Shown here in pieces: positions 28,137 through 38,737 of a stretch of 64,000 nt of DNA (positions are counted from its first letter, which is position 1; each line of letters opens with the position of its first letter). The DNA lies in contig JANNZM010000143.1 of NCBI GenBank assembly GCA_031410595.1, positions 1 through 64,000 of the forward strand. Direction: 5' to 3'. Made by a program: the position numbers and the translations under genes. This stretch comes from JANMCE01 sp031410595 (GTDB taxonomy: Bacteria; Actinomycetota; Acidimicrobiia; Acidimicrobiales; Ilumatobacteraceae). Under the pieces are notes generated by a model. It saw only the letters and a program-made list of their open reading frames with translations, was not told the origin of the DNA and ran no database searches.

Positions 28137-29570
28137 GTGCCGTATCAAACGCCTTACCCGACCCCCGACGACGAGGAGGTTTCGGAGGTCGGGTCGGCTC
28201 ATCTGATGAGCCGTCGGGTCGCACTGCTACACCGTGGACGCATTCCCGTACTGGCGATTGCCACCATGCTGGTCATCGGCGCTTCGTATGTGCGCTGGTC
28301 ACCGCATGCAGGCCAGCGCTCGGCCGTGGTCGCTCCGAACGATGCGGCTTTGACACAGTCGGCCCGGACGGACCGGGCCGAGGTCAGCCGCCTGATTGGC
28401 GAATTCGAGCGACAGGTCAGCGAGCAACCGAACGCAACCGGACTCACCTTTCTCGCCCAACTCTACCTTCGGCGCGGTCGACTTTCGGGTGACGTTGCTA
28501 GCTACGCCCAAGCCCACGCTGCGATCGATCAGTCGCTTGCGATGCGACCTGACGACACGGAGACTCGCGGGTTACTGGCCAGTGTGTTGGCCACGACCCA
28601 CGACTTTGTCGCTGCCGCAGACGTTGCCAACGCCGTCCTTGCTGACGCGCCGAGCGATCTCAACGCGCTTGCGGTGCTTGGCGACGCCCAACTGGAAATT
28701 GGCGCGTACGACAGCGCACGACAGACCTATGACAACCTGGCGAAACAGTCGCCCGACGGCGCCGCGGCGTTGGTCCGCCAAGCTCGCCTTGCGTTCCTTA
28801 CCGGCCGAGTTGAAGACGCCGTCGGCTTCGCCGACCGGGCCAAGCAACAGGCAACCGCCTCCGCGTTCGGAGATGCAGGGCTAGCGTTCTACTCAACATT
28901 CCAAGCCCAACTCGAGCACGACGCCGGCCACTATGACAAGGCAGCATCGCTGTATCAGAAGGCGCTGCGAGAATCACCGGGTTACTACATTGCGCTCGCC
29001 GGTCTTGGTCGCGAGCGCGCCGCCCAAGGCCGCACAGATGACGCTGTCAGGGCCTACGAACAGGCCGTGGCTACCGTGCCTCAACCCGAGACGCTCGCCG
29101 CACTTGGTGATCTCTATCAGCTTCGCCATGACCCGGTTCGGGCCCAGGCTCAGTACGACGCGGTCGGCGTGATTGCGACGCTCGCCGATCTCAACAAGCA
29201 GGTTTACAACCGGGCACTCGCGGCGTACGAAGCCGATCACGACATCCTGGTTGACGATGCTCTGCGTCTCGCAACGGCCGAACTCGCAATCCGTCATGAC
29301 ATTTACGGCTACGACATCTACGCGTGGGCCCTCTACAAGAACCAGCGTTACGCCGAAGCCAGACAGGCAGCTGTCGAGGCACTCACCCTCGGTACGCCCG
29401 ACGCCCGATTACTGTATCACGCCGGCATGATTGACGCAGCCCTTGGCTCACACGCGGCGGCGATCGACGAACTGAGCCGAGCGCTGAAACTGAGTCCCCA
29501 TTTCGATCCGATTCAGGCTCGCTTCGCGAGGTCCGCGCTGGCCGACGAGACCACAAGGGTGCATCCGTGA
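28137..29570 (+). CDS. Membrane-anchored TPR protein
   Basis: 477 residues from GTG 28137 (ATG 28206 is an alternative). One N-terminal membrane helix (IPVLAIATMLVIGASYVRW) is followed by a chain of tetratricopeptide repeats, for example AQLYLRRGRLSGDVASYAQA, LGDAQLEIGAYDSARQTYD and LGDLYQLRHDPVRAQAQYD. Probably an extracytoplasmic protein scaffold. It starts 12 bases after the DUF4331 gene and overlaps the transporter start (GTGA). Confidence 0.8.
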   Translation: MPYQTPYPTPDDEEVSEVGSAHLMSRRVALLHRGRIPVLAIATMLVIGASYVRWSPHAGQRSAVVAPNDAALTQSARTDRAEVSRLIGEFERQVSEQPNATGLTFLAQLYLRRGRLSGDVASYAQAHAAIDQSLAMRPDDTETRGLLASVLATTHDFVAAADVANAVLADAPSDLNALAVLGDAQLEIGAYDSARQTYDNLAKQSPDGAAALVRQARLAFLTGRVEDAVGFADRAKQQATASAFGDAGLAFYSTFQAQLEHDAGHYDKAASLYQKALRESPGYYIALAGLGRERAAQGRTDDAVRAYEQAVATVPQPETLAALGDLYQLRHDPVRAQAQYDAVGVIATLADLNKQVYNRALAAYEADHDILVDDALRLATAELAIRHDIYGYDIYAWALYKNQRYAEARQAAVEALTLGTPDARLLYHAGMIDAALGSHAAAIDELSRALKLSPHFDPIQARFARSALADETTRVHP

Positions 29571-31195
29571 GACGAGCCCTCAGCGCGCTCGCCGTCATCG
29601 TCGGGATTGGCGGGCTGCTTTCCACCGCTGCCAGCGCACATCCGCTGGGAAATTTCACGATCAACCAGTACAGCGGCCTTCGCGTCGAAGCCACGGCCGT
29701 GATCATCGACCTTGTCACCGATGAAGCCGAGATCCCGACTGTGCAGGCGCGCAGTGCCATGGACACCAACCACGACAAGACCGTCGACGAAGCCGAGGCC
29801 AGCACCTGGCGTACGACGGCGTGCACAACGGCAGCCGCGCAAACAACACTGACCCTGGACAATCAACCGGCGACCGTACAGGCACAGGAGAGCAGCTCAC
29901 TGAGCTTTCCGAGTGGGCAGGCCGACCTGCTCACCCTCCGCCTCGAATGCACCCTTCGCTCCGACGTAGATGTGCCAGCCGGTGTGCACACACTGAGCTA
30001 CAAGAACACCGGGTTCGATGGACGGCTCGGTTGGCATGAGATCGTCGTCTCTTCCACCGGCATCACGTTACTCACCACGGGTGTGGCCACCACCAGTGTC
30101 ACGGAGCGACTCACCCGCTACCCAACCGACCTGCTTCGGTCACCGCTGCAACAGCGGGCCTTGTCGATCAGCTTTCAGCCAACCGGCGCACTGGCGAGCC
30201 CTAACGGCGACCTCACGACGGCAACCGCTCCGGCGGTGACGAAACTACTTCCACGAGGCGTCGACCGCGCCGGGCAGGCGTTCACCAGGCTTATCGCCCG
30301 ACGTCACCTGACGTTCTCATTCGGGCTGCTTGCGTTCGCCATCGCCGTCTTGCTCGGCGCGTTTCACGCATTAGCGCCCGGCCATGGCAAGACGGTGATG
30401 GCCGCCTACATCGTCGGAGAGCGCGGCACGCTGCGCCAGGCAGGGCTCATCGGGCTCAGCGTCACTGCCACCCACACTGCTGGTGTCATGGTCCTTGGCA
30501 TCCTGCTCTCAACGTCGACGGCGCTCACACCTGACCGTCTATACCCCTGGCTGGGCCTCGCCAGCGGCCTGCTGCTTGCCGGCATTGGCGTGACGCTCGC
30601 TCGTCGCGCCCTTCGCACGTCGCGCGTGTATGGCCCGCACAGCAACCCCGACGCCGTCGCCGAGCATCGGGAGCCGGTCTTGACTGCACCCCACAGCCAC
30701 GAGCACCACGACCATCCGCACCGCCACGATGATGGCCATAGACATTTCGACCATCACGTTCATCCGCATCATCACGAGTCGGAGCAACGTGATCACAACT
30801 TTCAGCCGAAAGCAGTCGCACACTCCCACGGAGGTTGGACACACACGCATCAGGAACTCGATCCCAGCTTGAGCTGGCGGAGTCTGCTAGCGGTGGGCTT
30901 CGCGGGTGGGCTGGTGCCAAGTCCGTCGGCTCTGCTGGTGCTGCTCGGCGCCATCGCCCTCGGACGCGTCGTGTTCGGCGTGCTGCTGGTGGTCGCTTAC
31001 GGACTCGGCATGGCGTTGATGCTGGTGGCAGCCGGATTGGCTCTCGTGCGCGCCCGAACATGGATTGAGAGACGCGCTCCTCCACCAGGCCGTGGGCGCG
31101 TCGCAACCCTCGGCCGACTTGTACCGATTACTACATCCGCAATCGTCATCGTCGTCGGCCTCTCAATCGCCATCCGTTCTGCGCTCAAGATTTGA
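29567..31195 (+). CDS. NicO/RcnA-type nickel/cobalt transporter with signal-bearing N-terminal domain
   Basis: 542 residues from GTG 29567. A signal peptide (ALSALAVIVGIGGLLSTAASA) leads into an exported domain with HPLGNFTINQYSGL and an EF-hand-like DTNHDKTVDEAE. After about residue 245 come six or so membrane helices; LGAFHALAPGHGKTVMAAYI is the NicO metal-binding helix. A His-rich loop (about residues 376-415, HSHEHHDHPHRHDDGHRH) probably binds nickel, cobalt or zinc. Efflux or uptake cannot be told from sequence. The operon with DUF4331 and TPR genes suggests a surface metal-handling assembly. Confidence 0.82.
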   Translation: MRRALSALAVIVGIGGLLSTAASAHPLGNFTINQYSGLRVEATAVIIDLVTDEAEIPTVQARSAMDTNHDKTVDEAEASTWRTTACTTAAAQTTLTLDNQPATVQAQESSSLSFPSGQADLLTLRLECTLRSDVDVPAGVHTLSYKNTGFDGRLGWHEIVVSSTGITLLTTGVATTSVTERLTRYPTDLLRSPLQQRALSISFQPTGALASPNGDLTTATAPAVTKLLPRGVDRAGQAFTRLIARRHLTFSFGLLAFAIAVLLGAFHALAPGHGKTVMAAYIVGERGTLRQAGLIGLSVTATHTAGVMVLGILLSTSTALTPDRLYPWLGLASGLLLAGIGVTLARRALRTSRVYGPHSNPDAVAEHREPVLTAPHSHEHHDHPHRHDDGHRHFDHHVHPHHHESEQRDHNFQPKAVAHSHGGWTHTHQELDPSLSWRSLLAVGFAGGLVPSPSALLVLLGAIALGRVVFGVLLVVAYGLGMALMLVAAGLALVRARTWIERRAPPPGRGRVATLGRLVPITTSAIVIVVGLSIAIRSALKI

Positions 31196-31855
31196 GTGCA
31201 CCTTCGGGTTGCTTGCGCCGTTGGAGTCGGACAAGCTCAGTCATGCGGTGGTGGCCCTCGAGACCCGCAGCCCGATACTGCGCTCGGCTTACGACGGGCG
31301 CGCGCCGCAGCCTTACTGACGCTCGCGCTGCCAGGTTCTGCGTACCTCTACCAGGGTGAGGAACTCGGGCTTCCCGAGCACACCACGCTGGCCGACGAGT
31401 ACCGCCAAGATCCCAGCTTCGAACGCTCACACCGCACCCAGCCCGGGATAGACGGATGTCGCGTGCCGCTGCCGTGGAACGCCGACGCGCCCGGTTTCGG
31501 GTTCGGCCCCACCGGCAACACCTGGCTGCCCCAACCAGCCAACTGGAACACCTACGCGGTCGATGCCCAGGACAGGGTTTCCGATTCCACCCTCGAGCTG
31601 TACCGCGCGGCGTTACGGCTCCGCCGCCAGCATCGGCTCGGTGGGGGCGAACTTCGATGGGTGACCGATCTGACCGGCCAGACCGATGACACCATTGCCT
31701 TCACCAACGGCGACGTGATGGTCATTGCCAACCTGGGAACGACCCCGGTCGAGGTCCCCTACCGAGCCCGACTGCTCCTGCGCACTGATAGACAACAGGC
31801 AGAAAGCGATGTCCAGCCCGACACCGCGGTCTGGCTGCTTCTCGACCCCGACTAG
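31196..31855 (+). pseudogene. Alpha-glucosidase (GH13), 5'-truncated remnant
   Basis: About 215 residues of the C-terminal part of an oligo-1,6-glucosidase-like enzyme: LGLRRARAAALLTLALPGSA, YLYQGEELGLPE, RVPLPWNADAPGFGFG and the closing beta domain. Intact enzymes are about 530-560 residues; the catalytic aspartate and glutamate regions are absent. Homology starts immediately after the NicO stop at 31195, with no start codon in good context, so a deletion or insertion has removed the first 60 percent. Confidence 0.78.
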
Positions 31856-31902
31856 GGCCGATATGCTGCGCGTCGTCAGGTCAATCGAGCTTGGAGGCAC
31901 AC

Positions 31903-33018
31903 ATGGGAAACGGCTTACTCGTTGGCACCCGTAAGGGCATTTTTGTACTGAAGGCCGACGCCGATCGACACACCTGGTCGGTGGGCGCACCGCACTTTCT
32001 CGGGCACATCGCCCAGCACGTCGTGCAGGATCCTCGCAATCCGCAGAGCATCCTCGCTGGCATGAGCACCGGCCATCTTGGTCCGACGGTTTTTCGTTCC
32101 GACGACGGAGGAGACACGTGGAAAGAAGCCACCAAGCCACCCGCATTCCGTACCGGGGAGCGGTTGCAGCGCAGCCTCAAATCGGTCTTCTGGCTCTCGC
32201 CCGGTCATCACTCCCAGCCCGGCGTTTGGTACGCCGGCGGCTCACCGCAGGGCCTGTTCCGTACTGACGACAGCGGTGATACCTGGACGACAGTCGACGG
32301 CTGGAATGATCACCCGATGTGGGAGACGTGGGCCGAGTGGCCGGTGGAGCAAACGCCCGACGGCTCCATGCTGCATTCGGTCGTACACGACCCCCGTGAC
32401 CCTGCGCATATGTACATCGGGCTGTCATCCGGCGGAGTATTCGAGACGCTCGACGCTGGTGCCGACTGGCATCCGTTGAACCTCGGCGTCGTAAGCCCGA
32501 TGTTTCCCGACAAGGACATGGAGTTTGGTCAGGATCCGCATTGCGTGCGCATCCATCCGACGAATCCAGATCGGCTCTACCAGCAGAATCACTGCGGCAT
32601 CTACCGCATCGACCGACCCGCAACTCGCTGGCAGCGCATCGGCGACAACATGCCGAAGTCGGTCGGTGACATTGGCTTCCCGATCGAGCTGCATCCTCGC
32701 GATCCCGACACCGCGTGGGTGTTCCCGATGGACGGCACCGATGTGTGGCCGCGCACCAGCCCCGACGGCAAGCCTGCTGCCTATCGCACACGCGACGGCG
32801 GCGACAGTTGGGCCCGGTGCGACAAAGGCCTGCCCGACACCGGGTGGTTCACGGTGAAGCGACAAGCCATGACCGTCGACGACCATGAACAGATCGGTGT
32901 CTACTTCGGCACCACCAGTGGCGAAGTGTGGGGCAGCACCGACGAGGGCGAAACGTGGCAACCAATAGCGGCGCACCTGCCCGAGATTTACACCGTCGAA
33001 CCCGCCACCTTTAGCTGA
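31903..33018 (+). CDS. BNR/Asp-box repeat beta-propeller protein
   Basis: 371 residues from ATG 31903, with GGAGG upstream. At least four Asp-box motifs (SxDxGxTW): SDDGGDTW, TDDSGDTW, TRDGGDSW and STDEGETW, plus a weaker TLDAGADW. No signal peptide, so a cytoplasmic propeller, often labelled sialidase-like or glycosyl hydrolase; the sialidase Arg triad is not evident. It is followed after four bases by a ubiquitin-fold gene, a pairing that suggests a joint role. Confidence 0.82.
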   Translation: MGNGLLVGTRKGIFVLKADADRHTWSVGAPHFLGHIAQHVVQDPRNPQSILAGMSTGHLGPTVFRSDDGGDTWKEATKPPAFRTGERLQRSLKSVFWLSPGHHSQPGVWYAGGSPQGLFRTDDSGDTWTTVDGWNDHPMWETWAEWPVEQTPDGSMLHSVVHDPRDPAHMYIGLSSGGVFETLDAGADWHPLNLGVVSPMFPDKDMEFGQDPHCVRIHPTNPDRLYQQNHCGIYRIDRPATRWQRIGDNMPKSVGDIGFPIELHPRDPDTAWVFPMDGTDVWPRTSPDGKPAAYRTRDGGDSWARCDKGLPDTGWFTVKRQAMTVDDHEQIGVYFGTTSGEVWGSTDEGETWQPIAAHLPEIYTVEPATFS

Positions 33019-33022
33019 GCAA

Positions 33023-33283
33023 ATGCCCCGCGTCCGCATCCCCACACCGTTGTTGTCCTACACCAATGCCACCTGGGTGCAGGCCAAGGGCGACACGGTT
33101 GAGGCGGTAATGGCTGATCTCGATCGCGCCTATCCCGGACTGAGGTTTCGCGTCATCGACGAACAGAACGCTATCCGCAAACACATGCGCATCTTCCTCA
33201 ACAACGACATCGCCGATGACCTCTCGACACCGGTCACCGAAGCCGACGAGGTCACTCTCATGCAAGCCCTCTCGGGCGGTTAA
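33023..33283 (+). CDS. Ubiquitin-fold MoaD/ThiS/CysO-like sulfur carrier
   Basis: 86 residues. VRIPTPLLSYTNA, GDTVEAVMADLDRAYPGLRF, RIFLNNDIADDL and a C-terminal LSGG follow the MoaD/CysO pattern; the diglycine end would be adenylated and thiocarboxylated. The length and the VNxD-like segment are nearer CysO than MoaD. No moa genes are nearby, while cysM and mec at 9928-11370 lack their own cysO, so this may be their carrier. A short hairpin (GGCGGT/ACCGCC, 33275-33291) overlaps the stop and may end transcription. Confidence 0.75.
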   Translation: MPRVRIPTPLLSYTNATWVQAKGDTVEAVMADLDRAYPGLRFRVIDEQNAIRKHMRIFLNNDIADDLSTPVTEADEVTLMQALSGG

Positions 33284-33331
33284 GTACCGCCGATCTTTGC
33301 ATCGAGCCTGCTCATCGATCGGCTGAACCAT

Positions 33332-34153
33332 CTAGACCGCTCTCACCTCTAGCAAGCTCGCTGCGCCCCATGCCAGCGCGGCGCGTTGTCGGGGACTGGC
33401 GCCTTCACTGAGACGGGCAACCGCTTCGGCTGCCTGCCACTTCTTGAGCGTCAAAGGCTCAATAGGAACCAGCTCCCCCACCCGTTCAGCGTACGCGTCG
33501 GCCAGCACCTTCAGGGTGGAGATATCGGCCCCAACGAGGTGGGCCGGGCAGCGGCCGTGGTCGGGGATGAGAAGTTGCATGGTCCGCGCCACATCAGCCA
33601 GCAATTCTCCGCATGATGCGTCGAACCAGTCAACGAGCACGGCACCGCTCTTGGCCAGAATGATGTTGCCGGGGTGCAGGTCACCGTGGCACAGCCGAGA
33701 TGGGCCGTTGGCGACGGGAAGGAGGCTGAGGGCAGCGTCGGCTGATGTCTGCAGGGCCTCGGTGGCGCGCCGGATTTTTGCCGACAACCGGTCCCCCTGA
33801 CGCGGCAGCGATACTGGCGGCACCAGTGCCGCCAGTTCGACCTGCACCTTTGCCAGCATTGCTCCGCATGGCGCGCTCTGATCGGGGTGGCTCACCACGT
33901 GGTCCCACATCGATGGCCCGACCACGCGTTCGTAAATCGCAGCGGGCCGACCTTCTATTTCTTCGACACCGAGGAACCGCGGTGCCGGAGCCCCGACGCT
34001 GGCCACGGCTGCCGAGTACCGCGCTTCGGCATGAATCCATTCGTCAGGTGTGTTGACGTCGGGCACCTTCGCGACCGCTCCTCGGCCCCACGCGTAGATG
34101 CGAGAGCGACTCCCCGAAGCAATAAGTTCCCCGAGCCCGATAGCCACGTGCAT
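33332..34153 (-). CDS. Aminoglycoside phosphotransferase-family kinase
   Basis: 273 residues. LCHGDLHPGNIIL carries the catalytic Asp and VDWFDAS the metal-binding Asp of the APH/choline kinase fold; the N-terminal lobe has AVAKVPDV with the ATP lysine. Many such genes phosphorylate sugars, amines or unknown metabolites rather than drugs. It is not clearly in an operon with the ABC genes downstream, which start 57 bases away on the same strand. Confidence 0.8.
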   Translation of the reverse strand: MHVAIGLGELIASGSRSRIYAWGRGAVAKVPDVNTPDEWIHAEARYSAAVASVGAPAPRFLGVEEIEGRPAAIYERVVGPSMWDHVVSHPDQSAPCGAMLAKVQVELAALVPPVSLPRQGDRLSAKIRRATEALQTSADAALSLLPVANGPSRLCHGDLHPGNIILAKSGAVLVDWFDASCGELLADVARTMQLLIPDHGRCPAHLVGADISTLKVLADAYAERVGELVPIEPLTLKKWQAAEAVARLSEGASPRQRAALAWGAASLLEVRAV

Positions 34154-34210
34154 ATCCCCCTGACTACGCTTCGGTGCACCGACAGCGTAGCCGGGTTGCG
34201 CCGGCCGTGG

Positions 34211-35305
<1,095 letters not shown>

Positions 35306-35313
35306 CGAGATCC

Positions 35314-36162
35314 TTACTTGATGGCACCCATGGCGAGGCCACGGATCATTCGTTTTTGGGCAATCCAGCCAGCTAACACAACAGGAATACTGGCCAGCAC
35401 GGACGCCGCAGAAAGCTTGGCCAAGAAGTTGCCGCGGGTGCTGATGGTGGTGGTGACCCAGATTGGCACCGTCGCACCGGATACGGGGTTGAGCTGCACG
35501 GCAAAGAAGTACTCGTTCCAGGCAAAGATGACGCAGAGCAATGCTGTCGCGGCGATACCCGGAGCAGCCATGGGCAAGATGATCGAGGTCAACTGGCCCC
35601 GCAGGCTCGCTCCATCGATCTCGGCTGCTTCGATGAGTTCACGGGGAACCTCGGAGAAAAACGAGCGCAACATCCACACCGCGAGGGGCAGGTTCATTCC
35701 CGTGTAAAGAATGACCAACACCAGCCGAGTGTTCAGCAGATGGAACTGTTTCGCCAAGATCCACAGCGGCAGGATCGACGCCACCAGCGGCAAAAACTTG
35801 GTGGAGATGAAGAAGAACAGCACGTCGCGCCATTTCGGAACCGGGCGGATGGCCAGCGCGTACGCCGCAGGGATAGCGAGGAGCAGGACAATGATCGTTG
35901 AGCTCACGACGATCAACGCCGAGTTTGAAAATGCCTGCCCGAACGACAGCAGACCTCGCGTGCTCTTGGTCACCTCGCGATAGCGATCGAGCGTGGGGGT
36001 GAAGGTGATCTTGGGGCTGGTGGCGGCTTCCTGCTCGGTCTTGAATGAGCTGAGCACCATCCAGGCAACAGGGAAGAAGAACAGTGCCCCGAGGATCCAG
36101 GCCATGAGCCCGAAGACTCCGTTCACCCAACGCTTTTCGCCGACGGCACGTTCCTTGGTCAT
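35314..36162 (-). CDS. Carbohydrate ABC permease (MalG/SmoG type)
   Basis: 282 residues from ATG 36162, which overlaps the first permease stop (ATGA). Six hydrophobic segments and the coupling loop EAAEIDGASLRGQLTSIILPM (EAA motif) are clear. A longer frame to 36576 exists but runs antisense through the neighbouring permease; the sequence before MTKERAVG is not protein-like. Confidence 0.92.
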   Translation of the reverse strand: MTKERAVGEKRWVNGVFGLMAWILGALFFFPVAWMVLSSFKTEQEAATSPKITFTPTLDRYREVTKSTRGLLSFGQAFSNSALIVVSSTIIVLLLAIPAAYALAIRPVPKWRDVLFFFISTKFLPLVASILPLWILAKQFHLLNTRLVLVILYTGMNLPLAVWMLRSFFSEVPRELIEAAEIDGASLRGQLTSIILPMAAPGIAATALLCVIFAWNEYFFAVQLNPVSGATVPIWVTTTISTRGNFLAKLSAASVLASIPVVLAGWIAQKRMIRGLAMGAIK

Positions 36163-37067
36163 GCGATGTCCTCGCCTTTCAAAAGTCCGGACAGCACCCG
36201 GAGTGAAACCGTGGCGATGCCGATGGAGAAGATCACGACGACGATGCTGTACGCCGATGCTGCGCCGAAGCGCCAACCGCCACCGATCGACTCTTGGAAC
36301 ACGTAATAGGGCACGTTGGTTGACCCTGGTCCGCCGCCGGTCATCACCGCGATGTGGTCGAAAACCTGGATCAGGTAGATCGTGCCGAGCAGGATGCCCA
36401 GCTCCATATAGGGCCGGAGATGAGACAGCGTGAGTTGGCGGAAGGTAGCAAAGGGGGTCGCGCCATCCATCTTGGCTGCCTCTAACACGTCGCCCGGTTG
36501 GCCCTGCAGGCCGGCCAGCATGATGAGCATCATGAACGGCGTCCACTGCCAGATGAGCGTAGACACAATCGCCCACGTGGGATAGCGGGAGACGAACTCT
36601 ATAGGCGTTCCGCCGAACATTTTCAGCAGCCAGTTGATGATGCCGTAGATGCTGTTGAACATTTGGTTCTTCCAGACGAGCCCGGCGACGACCGGCATCA
36701 TGAGGAACGGCGTAATGAGCAGCGTGCGGATGAAGCCTTGGCCGAAGAACTTCCGGTCGAGCAACAGCGCAAAGAGCGAGCCGAGGATGAGAGAGCCGAG
36801 TACGGCTGCCACCGTCATCAACACGGTGATACCGGCTGCTTCACGAAAGAAGCGATCACCGAGCAGGTCTTTGAAGTTCGTGATTCCGACGAACTTGCGA
36901 GGGCGGGGTGGAACAATTTTCCAGTTGGTGAGGCTGTACCAAATGCTCATCAGGAACGGGATCTGCGTGAGCAGCACCGTAAAGATGAGGGCCGGCATCA
37001 GCGGCAGCCGCCGACGCCATGAGTTGTTTACCTGCTGCCCGACGGTTGCCGAACCTTTTGAACTCAT
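36159..37067 (-). CDS. Carbohydrate ABC permease (MalF/SmoF type)
   Basis: 302 residues. RLPLMPALIFTVLLTQIPFL opens the first membrane helix, and EAAKMDGATPFATFRQLTL is the EAA loop contacting the ATPase. It pairs with the MalG-type permease that follows. 68 bases separate it from the substrate-binding protein gene. Confidence 0.92.
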   Translation of the reverse strand: MSSKGSATVGQQVNNSWRRRLPLMPALIFTVLLTQIPFLMSIWYSLTNWKIVPPRPRKFVGITNFKDLLGDRFFREAAGITVLMTVAAVLGSLILGSLFALLLDRKFFGQGFIRTLLITPFLMMPVVAGLVWKNQMFNSIYGIINWLLKMFGGTPIEFVSRYPTWAIVSTLIWQWTPFMMLIMLAGLQGQPGDVLEAAKMDGATPFATFRQLTLSHLRPYMELGILLGTIYLIQVFDHIAVMTGGGPGSTNVPYYVFQESIGGGWRFGAASAYSIVVVIFSIGIATVSLRVLSGLLKGEDIA

Positions 37068-37135
37068 GACGTCGACGATTACCTTCCTAGGGGAGAAACA
37101 TGATCAGGGAGACGATCCTCTCCCCGTCTGAAGCT

Positions 37136-38632
37136 TTACTTGATTGCCTTGGTGGCAATCTCCTGACAGGCCTTCAACGCTGCGTCGATGTCGGTCTTGC
37201 CAGCCATCACGCTGGAGAACTGCTCGGTGCACTTGTTGCCAACGTCCTGGAACTCAGGAACGCCGACGAACTGCACACCCGGCAAGCCGGGACGCTTGGT
37301 GGTGCCGGGGTTGTCGATCGGCGCAGCCTTCATGGCGTCGAGCGTCGGCTGAGCGAAGGCAGCAGCTGCGGCCTTGTACTCGGGGATCTCGTAGGTGGAG
37401 ACACGAGTTCCCGGCGGGATGGAAGCCCAGCCGCCCTTGGTCTTGGTACCGGCAGCCTTGATGTAGTCCTGGCCGGTCGCAAATGACAGGAATTTCCAGG
37501 CGTTGTCCGGCTTGGTGTTGGACTTCGGGATGGCCAGTGACCATGCCCACAGCCAGCCTGATGCCTTGGTCTTGTTGACCGGGGCGAGAGCGAAACCGTT
37601 CTTGCCCTTCACCGGGCTGTCGTTGGCCTCAAGCAGACCAGCGGCGACGGTGGCGTCGTACCACATGGCAACCTTGCCGTCCTTGTACTGCGACAGGCAC
37701 TCGTTGAAGCTGGAGTTGGCGGCATCCTTCTCGCCGGCGTCCTTCACCAGGCCGGTGTAGAACTGCAACGCCTGCTTGAACTCGGGCTGATCAACCATGG
37801 CCTTGTCGATGGAACCATCGGCCTTGGCCGACCACCATGTGCCGCCGTAGGTGTTGAGCACCGTGGTGAACGCCGCGCCCAAGTCGCCCCAGCCCGGCTT
37901 ACCACGAAGGCAAAGACCGGCAGTCGTCGGGGTGTTGACCTTCTTGGCGATGGCTGCAAGCTCATCCCAGGTCGGCGCGGCCGGCATCTTGACACCGGCA
38001 GCCTCGACCAGGTCCTTGCGGTACATCACGAACGACGACTCGGCGTAGAACGGTGCAGCGTAGAGCTTGCCGTCGGCCGACAGACCGTTCTTCACCGATG
38101 GGATGATGTCGTCAAGCTTGTACGACGCATCCTTGGTGGCGAACGGGGTGAGGTCCTGGATGAAGCCACTCTTGCCAAATTGCGGTGCTTCGTACATACC
38201 GATCATGACGGCATCAAACTGCTTGCCGCCGGCGGCAACGTCACGGGTGGTCACCTGGCGAAGTTCGCCTTCGGGAAGCAGGGTGAAGTTGACCTTGATA
38301 CCGGTCTTCTTGGTGAACAGCTCGGGCGTGAGCTCGGCAATGTCCTTCATCTGCGGGTTGTCGACGATAGCGACGTTGATCTCGCCACCGGCGGGTGCCG
38401 CAGCGGGAGCAGCGGTGGTGTCGGCCGGCTTCGCGGTCGTCGCTGCTGCCGGGGCAGCAGTGGTTGCGGCCGGTGCGGCAGCAGTGGTGGCGGCCGGAGC
38501 CGCAGCCGCAGCGGTGGTGACAGCGGGAGCCGCTACCTTCGAGCTACCGCAACCTGCAGCGATAACGCCGGATACTGCGACGAACGCAAACAAGCTGGTT
38601 CGTTTACTCGCCCGACTGTGGGCACTTCTCAT
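37136..38632 (-). CDS. Polyol/sugar ABC substrate-binding lipoprotein
   Basis: 498 residues. Lipobox VIAAGCGSS, then an Ala/Thr/Pro linker (APAATTAA repeats, residues about 30-80) and a type-1 solute-binding domain (EINVAIVDNPQMKDIAELTP ... ELFTKKTGIKVNF). This resembles SmoE/MtlE binding proteins for sorbitol and mannitol. The gene opposite encodes a mannitol-dehydrogenase-family enzyme, which supports a polyol ligand. The repeat-like DNA at about 38390-38530 is only the linker codons. Confidence 0.9.
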   Translation of the reverse strand: MRSAHSRASKRTSLFAFVAVSGVIAAGCGSSKVAAPAVTTAAAAAPAATTAAAPAATTAAPAAATTAKPADTTAAPAAAPAGGEINVAIVDNPQMKDIAELTPELFTKKTGIKVNFTLLPEGELRQVTTRDVAAGGKQFDAVMIGMYEAPQFGKSGFIQDLTPFATKDASYKLDDIIPSVKNGLSADGKLYAAPFYAESSFVMYRKDLVEAAGVKMPAAPTWDELAAIAKKVNTPTTAGLCLRGKPGWGDLGAAFTTVLNTYGGTWWSAKADGSIDKAMVDQPEFKQALQFYTGLVKDAGEKDAANSSFNECLSQYKDGKVAMWYDATVAAGLLEANDSPVKGKNGFALAPVNKTKASGWLWAWSLAIPKSNTKPDNAWKFLSFATGQDYIKAAGTKTKGGWASIPPGTRVSTYEIPEYKAAAAAFAQPTLDAMKAAPIDNPGTTKRPGLPGVQFVGVPEFQDVGNKCTEQFSSVMAGKTDIDAALKACQEIATKAIK

Positions 38633-38737
38633 GGTGTCTCCTCTGGGTCATAAGGACACCGGAGGTGCGATTTCCCCCCGGAATGCGGTCATCATAAGTT
38701 GGCTTTGTGTTGATATTCAAGACATCTGTCACATTTT

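Noticed and set aside
36163..36576. N-terminal extension of the MalG-type permease
   Set aside because: It overlaps the MalF-type permease in antisense-like composition; ATG 36162 gives the ATGA overlap and the family start.
38390..38540. Short tandem DNA repeats, CRISPR-like at first sight
   Set aside because: They are Ala/Thr/Pro linker codons of the substrate-binding lipoprotein; a similar stretch is in livK at about 47160-47260. No spacers.
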